A DNA stretch of 64,000 bases, taken from assembly GCF_004362215.1 (NCBI RefSeq), contig NZ_SNWR01000001.1, positions 3,261,001 through 3,325,000 on the forward strand. The letters run 5' to 3'. Within the stretch, counting starts at the first letter, position 1. The number at the start of each line of letters is the position of its first letter. Made by a program: the position numbers and the translations under genes. Shown piece after piece: positions 17,970 through 30,223 of this stretch. The DNA is from Paractinoplanes brasiliensis (GTDB lineage Bacteria; Actinomycetota; Actinomycetes; Mycobacteriales; Micromonosporaceae). A model generated the notes under the pieces. It worked only from the letters and a program-made list of their open reading frames with translations, did not search any database and had not been told where the DNA came from.

Positions 17970-18523
17970 CAGCCCGTGCCCTCCGCGGCCACCTTTTCCA
18001 CCAGCGGCCGGAGCTGGGTCTCGGTGGTGGCCTGGCGGATCGCGACGGCGATACGTCCCTGCCGGTCGATGATCAGCGTGGACGGCATGGCCGTGTTGGT
18101 CACGTCGAACTGCAGGCCGACCTTGCCCTCGAAGTCGTAGAGGCTCGGGTACGTCACCCGGCCACGCTCGAACTCGCGGGCGGCGTCCTTGTCGTCGCGG
18201 GAGTTGACCCCGAGGAACGTGACGCCCTTGTCCTTGGTGGCCTGGAACGTGTTCTCGAGGTCGTCGGCCTCCGCCCGGCAGGGCGCACACCACGAGCCCC
18301 AGAAATTGACCACCACGACCTTGCCGCGGTCCTGGCTCAGGTTGTACGCGCCGCCGTCGAGCAGTTCGCCGCTGACCGGCTTGACCTGTGTGCGCTGGTC
18401 GGGCGCGCACTCCACCACACCGGCGGCCGTGGTGCACTTGTCGGTCCACGTCTCGCCCCCGCAGCCGCCGAGGACACCGGCCGTGACGGCGGCGGTGGCC
18501 AGGACTGCGGTGAGGCGGCGCAT
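17969..18523 (-). CDS. TlpA/ResA-like thiol-disulfide lipoprotein for cytochrome c maturation
   Basis: A 184-residue exported lipoprotein: lipobox VLGGC with Cys21, then a thioredoxin-fold domain with NFWGSWCAPCRAE, the active site being Cys79-Ala-Pro-Cys82, and the cis-proline region TAMPSTLIIDRQGRI. It should reduce CXXCH thiols of apocytochromes before heme attachment, taking electrons from CcdA encoded next. Two additional cysteines (30 and 39) lie in the linker. ATG 18523 follows GGGAG, two bases after the stop of the phosphatase gene, within the same operon. ResA of Bacillus is the functional model. Confidence 0.9.
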   Translation of the reverse strand: MRRLTAVLATAAVTAGVLGGCGGETWTDKCTTAAGVVECAPDQRTQVKPVSGELLDGGAYNLSQDRGKVVVVNFWGSWCAPCRAEADDLENTFQATKDKGVTFLGVNSRDDKDAAREFERGRVTYPSLYDFEGKVGLQFDVTNTAMPSTLIIDRQGRIAVAIRQATTETQLRPLVEKVAAEGTG

Positions 18524-18525
18524 GG

Positions 18526-19245
18526 TCAAGCTCCCTTGGCGGTCTTGGCCGTCGCGGAGAGGGCCACGAGGTGGGCGGCGGGCTCGGAGTAGTCGATTCC
18601 GACGACCTTCGAGTCCTCGAAACGGAACGAGGTGAGGCTGGCCAGGCCGCACTGCCGGCGGCGCGGGTCGTGCCAGAGGCGCTTCTTCTCTATATATCGC
18701 CTCAGCGTCCAGATCGGCAGTTGATGCGAGACGCAGACGGCCTCGTGCCCCTCGGCGGCGACCCTGGCGGCCTGCACTGCGGCGAACATGCGCTGCGCGA
18801 TGACCAGGTAGGCCTCGCCCCAGGACGGGGTGATCGGATCGCGCAGCACCCACCAGTGCCGGGGGTTGGTGAGCGCGCCGTCGCCGACCGACACCTTTTT
18901 GCCCTCGAAGTAGTTGGCGCTCTCGATCAGCCGCGAGTCGGTGGCGATGTCGAGCTCGAACTCCGCCGCGATCGGGACGGCGGTTTCCTGCGCACGGTCG
19001 AGCGGGCTGGCCACGACGTGCGTGATGTCGCGATCGGACAGCACCTCGGCGGCCGCCTTGGCCATCTGCACGCCGAGCTCCGACAGGTGGAAGTCGGGCA
19101 ACCGGCCGTACAGGATCTTGTTGGGGTTGAAGACCTCGCCGTGCCGCAGCACGTGCACCGTGGTCCTGGTCGGCTCGCCCCGAGTCTGACGGGCATGCCC
19201 TCCTGGCCCTGCAATCGCTTCGCTCGTTCCGGTGCCGTCGGTCAT
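18526..19245 (-). CDS. Histidine phosphatase family protein (phosphoglycerate-mutase-like)
   Basis: A 239-residue cytoplasmic protein. HVLRHGEVFNPNKILYGR contains the catalytic RHG with His35; ELGVQMAKAAAEVL, ASPLDRAQETAVPIA and the second catalytic histidine in AVCVSHQLPIW complete the fold. Substrate is unknown; members act on sugar phosphates, nucleotides or proteins. In this operon it lies between hemL and the thioredoxin gene, an arrangement seen in related actinobacteria, but no direct role in heme or cytochrome c chemistry can be read from the sequence. ATG 19245 overlaps the hemL stop by four bases. Confidence 0.9.
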   Translation of the reverse strand: MTDGTGTSEAIAGPGGHARQTRGEPTRTTVHVLRHGEVFNPNKILYGRLPDFHLSELGVQMAKAAAEVLSDRDITHVVASPLDRAQETAVPIAAEFELDIATDSRLIESANYFEGKKVSVGDGALTNPRHWWVLRDPITPSWGEAYLVIAQRMFAAVQAARVAAEGHEAVCVSHQLPIWTLRRYIEKKRLWHDPRRRQCGLASLTSFRFEDSKVVGIDYSEPAAHLVALSATAKTAKGA

Positions 19246-20579
19246 ACCTGTGATGCTCCCCCCGCTGCCGCCCGCGCCGCATGGGGCAGCGCGGCGGCGA
19301 TCTGCTCGAGCGCTTCCTCGTCGATCGCTGTCGAGACGAACCACGACTCGAAGGCGCTCGGCGGCAGATAGACGCCGCGCGCCAGCATGGTGTGGAAGAA
19401 CGCCTTGAACGCGCCCGCGTCCTGGGTCTTGGCCGACTCGTAGTCGACCACATCGGACTCGGTGAAGAAGATCGAGAACATGTTGCCCGCGAACGAGAGC
19501 CGGTGCGGTACGCCCTCGGTGGTCAGCGCATCGGAGGCGAGCGCGCCCACGGTGGCCGAGAGCTCGTCGAGCCGCTTGTACGTCGCGTCGTCGGCCAGCC
19601 GCAGCGAGGCGAGCCCAGCCGCACATGCCAGCGGGTTGCCCGAGAGCGTGCCGGCTTGGTAGACCGGACCGGCCGGCGCGAGCCTCGACATGATCTCGCG
19701 CCGCCCGCCGAACGCCGCCGCGGGCAGCCCGCCGCCCATCACTTTGCCGAAGGTGAACAGGTCGGCGCCGACCGGCTCGAGCCCGGCCCAGCCACCGGCC
19801 GAGACACGGAAACCGGTCATCACCTCGTCGACGACGAGCAGGGCGCCGGCTGCGTGCGCGATCTCGGCGATCCGCTGGTTGAAGCCGTCGCGCGGCGGGA
19901 TCACGCCCATGTTGCCGGCCGCGGCCTCGGTGATGATCGCGGCGATGTCGCTGCCCTGCTCGCGGAAGGCCTGTTCGACGGCGGCGACGTCGTTGTAGGG
20001 CAGCACGATGGTCTCGCTCGCCGCCGCGCCGGTGACGCCGGGCGAATCGGGCAGGCCCAGCGTCGCGACCCCGGAGCCGGCCGCGACCAGCAGCGCGTCG
20101 ACGTGGCCGTGATAGCACCCGGCGAACTTCACGATCTTGGAACGGCCGGTGAAGCCCCGGGCCAGCCGGATCGCCGTCATCGTCGCCTCGGTCCCCGAGT
20201 TGACCAGGCGGACCTCGTCGACCGGGGTGCGCCGGACGATTTCCTCGGCCAGGTCGACCTCGCCCGCCGTGGGGGTGCCGAAGCTGGTGCCGTGGGCGGC
20301 GGCGGCCTGGATCGCCGCGATGACCTCGGGGTGCGCGTGGCCGTGGATGAGCGGGCCCCACGAGCAGACCAGGTCGACGTAACGCCGGCCGTCGGCGTCG
20401 GTGAGCCACGGGCCCTTGCCGCGCGCCATGAACCGGGGCGTGCCGCCGACGGCTCGGAACGCACGCACGGGTGAATTGACCCCGCCGGGCACGATGGCCT
20501 TGGCACGGTCGAACAGGGCCTGAGAGACCGGGGCGTCCTCCGGGTAGGGGAGGCCCTCGGCGCGGTATGAGGTGGTCAC
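19242..20579 (-). CDS. hemL: Glutamate-1-semialdehyde 2,1-aminomutase (heme/tetrapyrrole pathway)
   Basis: A 445-residue PLP enzyme converting glutamate-1-semialdehyde to 5-aminolevulinate in the C5 pathway. The family signatures are clear: FDRAKAIVPGGVNSPVRAF at the start, LVCSWGPLIHGHAHPEV, NSGTEATMTAIRLARGFTGR, LLVVDEVMTGFR and the PLP-lysine in TFGKVMGGGLP (near residue 279). GTG at 20579 is chosen because GGGAG precedes it closely; an ATG at 20591 is in frame but lacks a ribosome site. First gene of the operon running through ccsB, coupling tetrapyrrole supply to cytochrome c assembly. Confidence 0.95.
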   Translation of the reverse strand: MTTSYRAEGLPYPEDAPVSQALFDRAKAIVPGGVNSPVRAFRAVGGTPRFMARGKGPWLTDADGRRYVDLVCSWGPLIHGHAHPEVIAAIQAAAAHGTSFGTPTAGEVDLAEEIVRRTPVDEVRLVNSGTEATMTAIRLARGFTGRSKIVKFAGCYHGHVDALLVAAGSGVATLGLPDSPGVTGAAASETIVLPYNDVAAVEQAFREQGSDIAAIITEAAAGNMGVIPPRDGFNQRIAEIAHAAGALLVVDEVMTGFRVSAGGWAGLEPVGADLFTFGKVMGGGLPAAAFGGRREIMSRLAPAGPVYQAGTLSGNPLACAAGLASLRLADDATYKRLDELSATVGALASDALTTEGVPHRLSFAGNMFSIFFTESDVVDYESAKTQDAGAFKAFFHTMLARGVYLPPSAFESWFVSTAIDEEALEQIAAALPHAARAAAGGASQV

Positions 20580-20737
20580 AGCGACTCCCATTGTGTCAGC
20601 GGGGTCCGTCAAGAATCTCAAGAGGGTTCCTCACGTCACCCGAGGATGGCCCGGAGCGACAACCGGGGATGTCGGCTTCGCCCCGATACGGCCGAGCCCA
20701 ACAGGCCGAACACGCGTACAGGCGATAGGCTGACGGG

Positions 20738-21064
20738 GTGGAGCGACCCGAGCTGTCGATCACAGTCGAGCACGCACCCGACGAGGTCATCTTCCACCTC
20801 GCCGGGGAGATCGACGTGCTCACCGTGACGAACTTGTCGACGCTGGTCAACGAGGTGCTGGGCGATCCTCCGGCCCGGATCATGCTGGACATGGCCGGCG
20901 TCACCTTCTGCGATTCCCAGGGTCTCGGCACCCTCGTTGTGCTCAGTCGCAAAGCCCAACATGCCCGATCTGTCCTGGCTCTGGCCAACGTCGGCGACTT
21001 CCTGCTGCGCGTGCTCGACATCACGGGTCTGCGCAGCGCCCTCATGATCAGCAGCACAGCCTGA
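20738..21064 (+). CDS. STAS-domain anti-sigma factor antagonist
   Basis: A 108-residue single-domain protein of the SpoIIAA/RsbV family. EVIFHLAGEIDVLTV and DMAGVTFCDSQGLGTLVVLS carry the STAS fold; the serine in FCDSQG (near residue 60) is the expected phosphorylation site that switches binding to a serine-kinase anti-sigma factor. GTG at 20738 is preceded by a GACGGG stretch, a weak site. It is divergent from hemL and convergent with the receiver gene next door. The likely partner is one of the HATPase-bearing proteins of this region, but pairing cannot be deduced from sequence. Confidence 0.88.
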   Translation: MERPELSITVEHAPDEVIFHLAGEIDVLTVTNLSTLVNEVLGDPPARIMLDMAGVTFCDSQGLGTLVVLSRKAQHARSVLALANVGDFLLRVLDITGLRSALMISSTA

Positions 21065-21076
21065 CGGGTTGAGGGC

Positions 21077-21625
21077 TCAGTTTCCCCAACGGGCCTTCTC
21101 GAGCAGGGCCAGCGCCTCGGCGGCGGCGTCGTCACCGCCGGAACGCAGCACCCGGGCCGCCTCGTCGACCGTGTCGGTGAGCCGCTGCCACTGGGCGTCA
21201 CGCTCGCGGGTCTGCTCGGCCTGCGCCTTGAGCTGCTGCGTCTTGTTCCACAGATCGACGAAGATGGAGACCTTGGCCCGCAGCACCCACGGGTCGAACG
21301 GCTTGGTGAGGTAATCCACCGCGCCGACCGCATAGCCCCGCAGAGCGAGCTGGGCATCACGGTCGGCGGCGGTGAGGAACAGGATCGGCACGTGCCGGGT
21401 GCGTTCTCGCCGCTTGATGTGACTGGCGGTCTCGAACCCGTCCATGTTGGGCATCTGCGCGTCCAGCAGGATCACCGCGAAATCGTCGGTGAGCAGCTGT
21501 TTGAGGGCCGCCTCGCCGCTCTCCACCGCCACCGCCGTCACCGGCAGGCCCTGGAGGATGGCCTCCAGGGCGAGCAGGTTGTCCTTGCGGTCGTCGACCA
21601 GCAGGGCCTTAGCGCGCTCCGCCAC
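21077..21625 (-). CDS. Stand-alone receiver-domain response regulator
   Basis: A 182-residue protein: receiver domain at residues 5-125 (ALLVDDRKDNLLAL, phospho-acceptor Asp in VILLDAQMPNMDGFE, conserved Thr and Lys in FLTA and YLTKPF), followed by an alpha-helical tail of about 55 residues (KTQQLKAQAEQTRERDAQW) resembling a coiled coil and not a DNA-binding domain. It is the probable phosphotransfer partner of the huge hybrid kinase 21 bases upstream on the same strand. The GTG at 21625 is the start. Output may be by protein contact, for example with the phosphatases encoded nearby; this is inference. Confidence 0.85.
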   Translation of the reverse strand: MAERAKALLVDDRKDNLLALEAILQGLPVTAVAVESGEAALKQLLTDDFAVILLDAQMPNMDGFETASHIKRRERTRHVPILFLTAADRDAQLALRGYAVGAVDYLTKPFDPWVLRAKVSIFVDLWNKTQQLKAQAEQTRERDAQWQRLTDTVDEAARVLRSGGDDAAAEALALLEKARWGN

Positions 21626-21646
21626 TGTGCTCCCCTCCGTGGATCC

Positions 21647-26053
<4,407 letters not shown>

Positions 26054-26166
26054 GCTGTCCTCACTCGCTGTCCATCTGGCGTGGGCCCCCTATCCTCTCT
26101 CGCCCGACCGGGTCAATGCGAGAGACGACTTTGTGCACGGGCCCACCTACAGGAGAGGATGCAGGC

Positions 26167-28206
26167 GTGTCAGTGGAGGCCGATGCGATCTCGGACACCC
26201 CGGCGGGTGGGCTCGTCCGGCGCGTCCGGCTGCCCAACGACCGGCGTACGCCGGCGGCTGCGCGCGCCCTGGTGCGCTCGGTCCTCGAGGAAGCGGGGCT
26301 GGTGTCCCTGCTCAACGAGGCGCTGCTGCTGACCACCGAGCTTTCCACCAACGCGGTGGTCCACGCCAACACCGAGCTCGACATCGAGGTCCGCGCCGAC
26401 ACCACCGGGCTCACGGTGACTGTCACCGACTTCGCGCCGGGCCCGGTCGAGCAGCTGGCTGTCGGCCCCCGCAACGAGAGCGTGGACATCGGCGAGGTGG
26501 CCGAGCGCGGGCGTGGCCTGCTGCTGGTCGACCACTTCGCGAGCCGGTGGGGCACGGTGCACGAGGGCACGGGCAAGGGCGTGTGGTTCCGGCTCGAGGC
26601 AGCGCCCTCCGACCGGCCCGCCGCGGTGGTGCCCGCCGTCGCCAACGCGGTGGAGGACGACACCCCCAGCGTCGGCGCGCTCACGATGTTGCTGCAGGTC
26701 AATCCCGAGCGTCAGTCCGAGGAAGGCATGGCCGAGTTCGCCGCCGACCTGCTGGCCCAGCTCGCCCGGCTGACCGGCGCGGCGGGCGGGGTGATCCGGC
26801 TCGACCGGGGCGACGGCGGCGGCCGTCAGCTGCTGGCCCGCTACGGCCGGGCGCCGCGCGACGACGCCGACACGATCCGGGTGCCGCTGAGCGTCCAGCG
26901 GCCGTACTCGGGCGAGCTCGAGCTCGACGCCTCCCCCATCGGGTTCGCCCAGCCGCTGGCCACGCTGGTCGCCGAACGCTTCTCGCTGCACCTGGAGAAC
27001 GACCGGCTGCGCCGCACCGACCTGCGCCGGCAGACGTGGCTGACGTTCCTGGCCGAGGCCAGCGAACTGCTCGCCCAGTCGCTCGACGTCAACCTCACGA
27101 TGGCGCTGATCCCGCAGCTGGTGGTGCCGCGGCTGGGCCAGTGGTGTGCGGTGCACACGACCGACGCGTGGGGCCGGCTGCAACTGGCCGCGGTCACGCA
27201 CGCCGACGAGTCCGCGCTGCCGCAGCTGCACGACACCCTGGCCGAGACCGGGCCCGACTCGATCCTGACCCGGCTCGAGGAAGCGTCCCGCCTCGGCACC
27301 CAGGTGATGCTGGGGGCGCCGACCGAGGGGTTCGCGGTGCCGCTGGTCGCCCGCGGCACCCGGCTCGGCACCCTGGCCGTCGGCCGCCACCACCGCATCC
27401 GGCACGACGCCGACGAGGTGAACGTGCTGGAGGACGTGGCCCGGCGGGCGGCCCTGGCCATCGACAACGCCCGCATTCACGACGAAAGGCACAAGGTCGC
27501 CCGTACGCTCCAGGCCTCCCTGCTGCCGCCGGCGCTGCCCAAGGTCGAGGGGGTGGGGTTCGCCGCGGAGTACGTGCCGACCGGCTCGGAGGTGGGCGGC
27601 GACTTCTACGACGTGGTGCCCTCCGGGCCGGACAGCTGGATCGTGGTCGTCGGCGACGTCTCCGGCAAGGGTGTGCAGGCGGCCACGGTGACGGGCCTTG
27701 TCCGCGACGTGATCCGCATCCTGGTCGACGACGGCAAGCCGATGGGCGAGATCCTCTGCCGGGTCAACAAGACGCTGGTGCAGCGAGGTGGCGGGCGCTA
27801 CTGCACGCTGGCCATGGCCTCGGTGACCCGCTCGCCCGACGGGGTGCTCGACGTCTGCCTGCATCTGGCCGGGCACGACCGGGCGGTGCGGGTCAACGCG
27901 GACGGCAAGACGTCCTTCGTGGGTGAGGGCGGCACGGCGCTCGGCCTGCTCGAATCGATCACGTCCCCCGACGTCGACGTGCGGCTGCAGCCGGGCGATT
28001 CCCTGATCTTCTACACCGACGGCGTGACCGAACGCCGCCGCGGCCGCGAACTCTTCGGCACCGGCCGTCTGCGCGACGCCGCGGGCCCGCTGGCCGGCTA
28101 CCCGGCCGAGGTGATGGCGGCCCGCCTGCGCTCCACGACGATCAACTTCTCCGTCGAGGAACCGCGCGACGACATCGCCATCCTGGTCCTCCGCAACGAC
28201 GCCTGA
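26167..28206 (+). CDS. SpoIIE-family serine phosphatase with N-terminal anti-sigma-type kinase domain and GAF domains
   Basis: A 679-residue soluble protein. GTG at 26167 follows GGAGAGG; an earlier in-frame codon has no site. Domains: RsbW-like HATPase (about 20-145; N-box ELSTNAVVHANTELDIEV, G-box RGRGLLLVDHF), two GAF-like regions (about 175-290 and 300-450), and a PP2C/SpoIIE phosphatase (about 460-675) with metal-binding motifs EVGGDFYDVV, GDVSGKGVQAA and DDIAILVL. It can in principle phosphorylate and dephosphorylate STAS antagonists. It diverges from the giant kinase, with 113 bases between starts, so joint control is likely. The nearby STAS proteins are plausible substrates. Confidence 0.92.
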   Translation: MSVEADAISDTPAGGLVRRVRLPNDRRTPAAARALVRSVLEEAGLVSLLNEALLLTTELSTNAVVHANTELDIEVRADTTGLTVTVTDFAPGPVEQLAVGPRNESVDIGEVAERGRGLLLVDHFASRWGTVHEGTGKGVWFRLEAAPSDRPAAVVPAVANAVEDDTPSVGALTMLLQVNPERQSEEGMAEFAADLLAQLARLTGAAGGVIRLDRGDGGGRQLLARYGRAPRDDADTIRVPLSVQRPYSGELELDASPIGFAQPLATLVAERFSLHLENDRLRRTDLRRQTWLTFLAEASELLAQSLDVNLTMALIPQLVVPRLGQWCAVHTTDAWGRLQLAAVTHADESALPQLHDTLAETGPDSILTRLEEASRLGTQVMLGAPTEGFAVPLVARGTRLGTLAVGRHHRIRHDADEVNVLEDVARRAALAIDNARIHDERHKVARTLQASLLPPALPKVEGVGFAAEYVPTGSEVGGDFYDVVPSGPDSWIVVVGDVSGKGVQAATVTGLVRDVIRILVDDGKPMGEILCRVNKTLVQRGGGRYCTLAMASVTRSPDGVLDVCLHLAGHDRAVRVNADGKTSFVGEGGTALGLLESITSPDVDVRLQPGDSLIFYTDGVTERRRGRELFGTGRLRDAAGPLAGYPAEVMAARLRSTTINFSVEEPRDDIAILVLRNDA

Positions 28207-28303
28207 CCGCCCCCGGCATACGTCTGACCGGCGCGGCTGTGAGCACGATCGAGCCCTCGTATTTGCCCCTTTTCTGCGTTTATTTCATGGCATGGTGTTT
28301 GTC

Positions 28304-28915
28304 ATGGCGAAAACTCAGTACTACACGGCGACGAGCATCGACGGTTACATCGCCGACGAGAACAACTCGCTGGAGTGGCTCTTCGACGTCGACGGCGGCA
28401 ACGAGAACCCGTTCGGCGGCTTCTTCGCGGGCGTCGGCGCGTTCGCCATGGGCGCGACCACCTACGAGTGGGTGCTCGAGAACGACAACGTGCTGGCCGA
28501 GCCGCAGAACTGGCACGACCTGTACGGCGACGTCCCGTGCTGGGTTTTCGCCAACCGTGAGCTGCCGCTTGTGCCCGACGCCAACGTCTTCATGGTCAGC
28601 GGCGACGTGAAGCGCGTCCACGAGGCGATGCTGGTCGCGGCCAAGGGCAAGAACGTCTGGCTCGTCGGCGGCGGTGACCTGGTCGGCCAGTTCGTCGACC
28701 AGGGCCTGCTCGACGAGATCATCCTGGGCATTGCCCCGGTCGTGCTGGGCGGCGGCTCTCCCCTGCTGCCCCGCCACCTGACGGCTCGCCACCTGGCTTT
28801 GACCGGCACGGCGCAGATCGGCCGTTTCGCCTACCTGACGTACGCCGTCGGCAGCGAGCCCGTCCCCGGACGCCACCCCGCCGCGACCGAACACCGCCAC
28901 GCGGTCCTCCACTGA
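28304..28915 (+). CDS. Dihydrofolate reductase-like (RibD C-terminal domain) family protein
   Basis: A 203-residue protein with the RibD-C/DHFR-like fold common in actinobacteria: YYTATSIDGYIADENNSLEW at the N-terminus, FAMGATTYEWVL, then NVWLVGGGDLVGQFVDQGLLDEI and IAPVVLGGGSPLL. It should bind NADPH; substrate is unknown and a true folate role is unlikely because these paralogues usually lack confirmed DHFR activity. ATG at 28304 (MAKTQYY) matches family starts; an ATG at 28292 is an alternative. No strong ribosome site is visible. The last 20 residues are polar and extend past the fold. It converges on the FAD-oxidase gene. Confidence 0.85.
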   Translation: MAKTQYYTATSIDGYIADENNSLEWLFDVDGGNENPFGGFFAGVGAFAMGATTYEWVLENDNVLAEPQNWHDLYGDVPCWVFANRELPLVPDANVFMVSGDVKRVHEAMLVAAKGKNVWLVGGGDLVGQFVDQGLLDEIILGIAPVVLGGGSPLLPRHLTARHLALTGTAQIGRFAYLTYAVGSEPVPGRHPAATEHRHAVLH

Positions 28916-28934
28916 CAGCGTCCCGGCCGGGCCG

Positions 28935-30077
28935 TCAGAAGAACTCTGTGCGGTTCGCCATTTCGACCTCGTGGGCCAGTTCGGGCGGCGCCGCGACGAT
29001 CGCTGCGCGGCCGTTTCGGGCCAGCAGCACGTGGCGGACGCTGTCGAGGATGCCGGCGAGGCGCGGTGGCGACAGCGTGCCCGGCAGCACGGCGTGCACG
29101 GTGCCCAACCCGGCCGAGCCGCGCACCGGCACCGGCCCGCCCACGACGTCGCCCAGCGCGTAGAGCACGGCGTGCAGGTCGGCCGCCGAGACCGAGAGCC
29201 GCAGGGCGACATCGTCGCGGCGGAACGGATAGACACCCCACCAGGGCGGCGCGATCGGGGTGACCACAGCGCCCGAGCCCCACGTGGCGGCCAGGCGCTC
29301 GGCCCGCTCGACCGCCGCGGCCTCAGCGCCCTCGAAGAGCACGGCCAGCGTGCCGCCCTGACCGCCGGCCGGCAGGTCGGTCTCGATCGCGCTGGGCTCG
29401 AACTCACCAGCCGCGCCGACCAGCTTGCCGAGTTGCGACGGGGTGGGCACGGCGATGCCGACCCAGCGGCGGGCCTGCGGCAACGGCTCGAGACGCAGCG
29501 TGGCCGCGGTGATCACGCCGTCGATCTCGGCCAGTCCGGGACGGCCGTCCTCACCGTCGGACTCGCCGGGGCGGCCGAGGCTGTCCACGTAGGTCACGCT
29601 CCGCACGTATTCCGCCGGGGTGCCGAACCGGTGGCGCAGCGGCCCCGACTCGTTGACCGCGAGCATGCCGCCGACCGTGGCCGTGCGCGACGGCGGATCG
29701 ACCGGAAGCCGCTGGCCCTGCAGAGCCAGGGCCGCTTGAAGAGCGCGTACGGGAGTGCCGGTCGCAACCTCGGCCGTGCCGCGCTCGACGTCGTGATTCC
29801 ACATGCCGTTGAGCCGACCGGTGTCGATGAGCACGTCGACGCCGGGACGAGGCGTACCCCAATCGATTTTGGAGCCGCTGCCCCGCGGAAGGCTGCTCAG
29901 GCCCAGGTCGGCCACCAGCCGCAGGATGTCGGCCACCGCGGGCGCCGTGGCCGGCACCGCGACGTGGCCGGCCCGGCGACCGCCGACCGCGTCGATCGAC
30001 CGGGCGGCACGCGCATAGTCAGGGCCGCAGATGTCTGTCAGCGCGCTGAGCACCGAATCTCGCGATGGCAATGACAC
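28935..30077 (-). CDS. FAD-binding oxidoreductase, glycolate oxidase GlcE-like
   Basis: A 380-residue protein from GTG 30077 (behind GGGGAA); starts at 30140 or 30149 are in frame but lack a site. Residues about 50-200 form a PCMH-type FAD-binding domain with LPRGSGSKIDWGTP and RTATVGGMLAVNESGPLRHR, as in GlcE, the second FAD subunit of glycolate oxidase, which also lacks the full VAO substrate domain. No glcD or glcF neighbours are present, so a three-subunit glycolate oxidase is not assured; a stand-alone alpha-hydroxyacid or sugar oxidase is possible. Divergent from the oligopeptidase gene. Confidence 0.82.
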   Translation of the reverse strand: MSLPSRDSVLSALTDICGPDYARAARSIDAVGGRRAGHVAVPATAPAVADILRLVADLGLSSLPRGSGSKIDWGTPRPGVDVLIDTGRLNGMWNHDVERGTAEVATGTPVRALQAALALQGQRLPVDPPSRTATVGGMLAVNESGPLRHRFGTPAEYVRSVTYVDSLGRPGESDGEDGRPGLAEIDGVITAATLRLEPLPQARRWVGIAVPTPSQLGKLVGAAGEFEPSAIETDLPAGGQGGTLAVLFEGAEAAAVERAERLAATWGSGAVVTPIAPPWWGVYPFRRDDVALRLSVSAADLHAVLYALGDVVGGPVPVRGSAGLGTVHAVLPGTLSPPRLAGILDSVRHVLLARNGRAAIVAAPPELAHEVEMANRTEFF

Positions 30078-30223
30078 AGCCCGATTCCCCAACGTCGACG
30101 GCGGCTGATCGAACGCTCCGAAGATCGTCCACTCTGGCATATCGTACACGTGTTCGAATGACCGCGGTCGACCGGCGCAAGAACTCCGGAAGCCGGGGAA
30201 ACCGGACCGGTAACCTAGGGCAG

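Noticed and set aside
20589..20660. A sigma-70-like promoter before hemL (TTGACG near 20605 with CACAAT)
   Set aside because: The spacing between the two elements is about 11 bases, too short to be credible.
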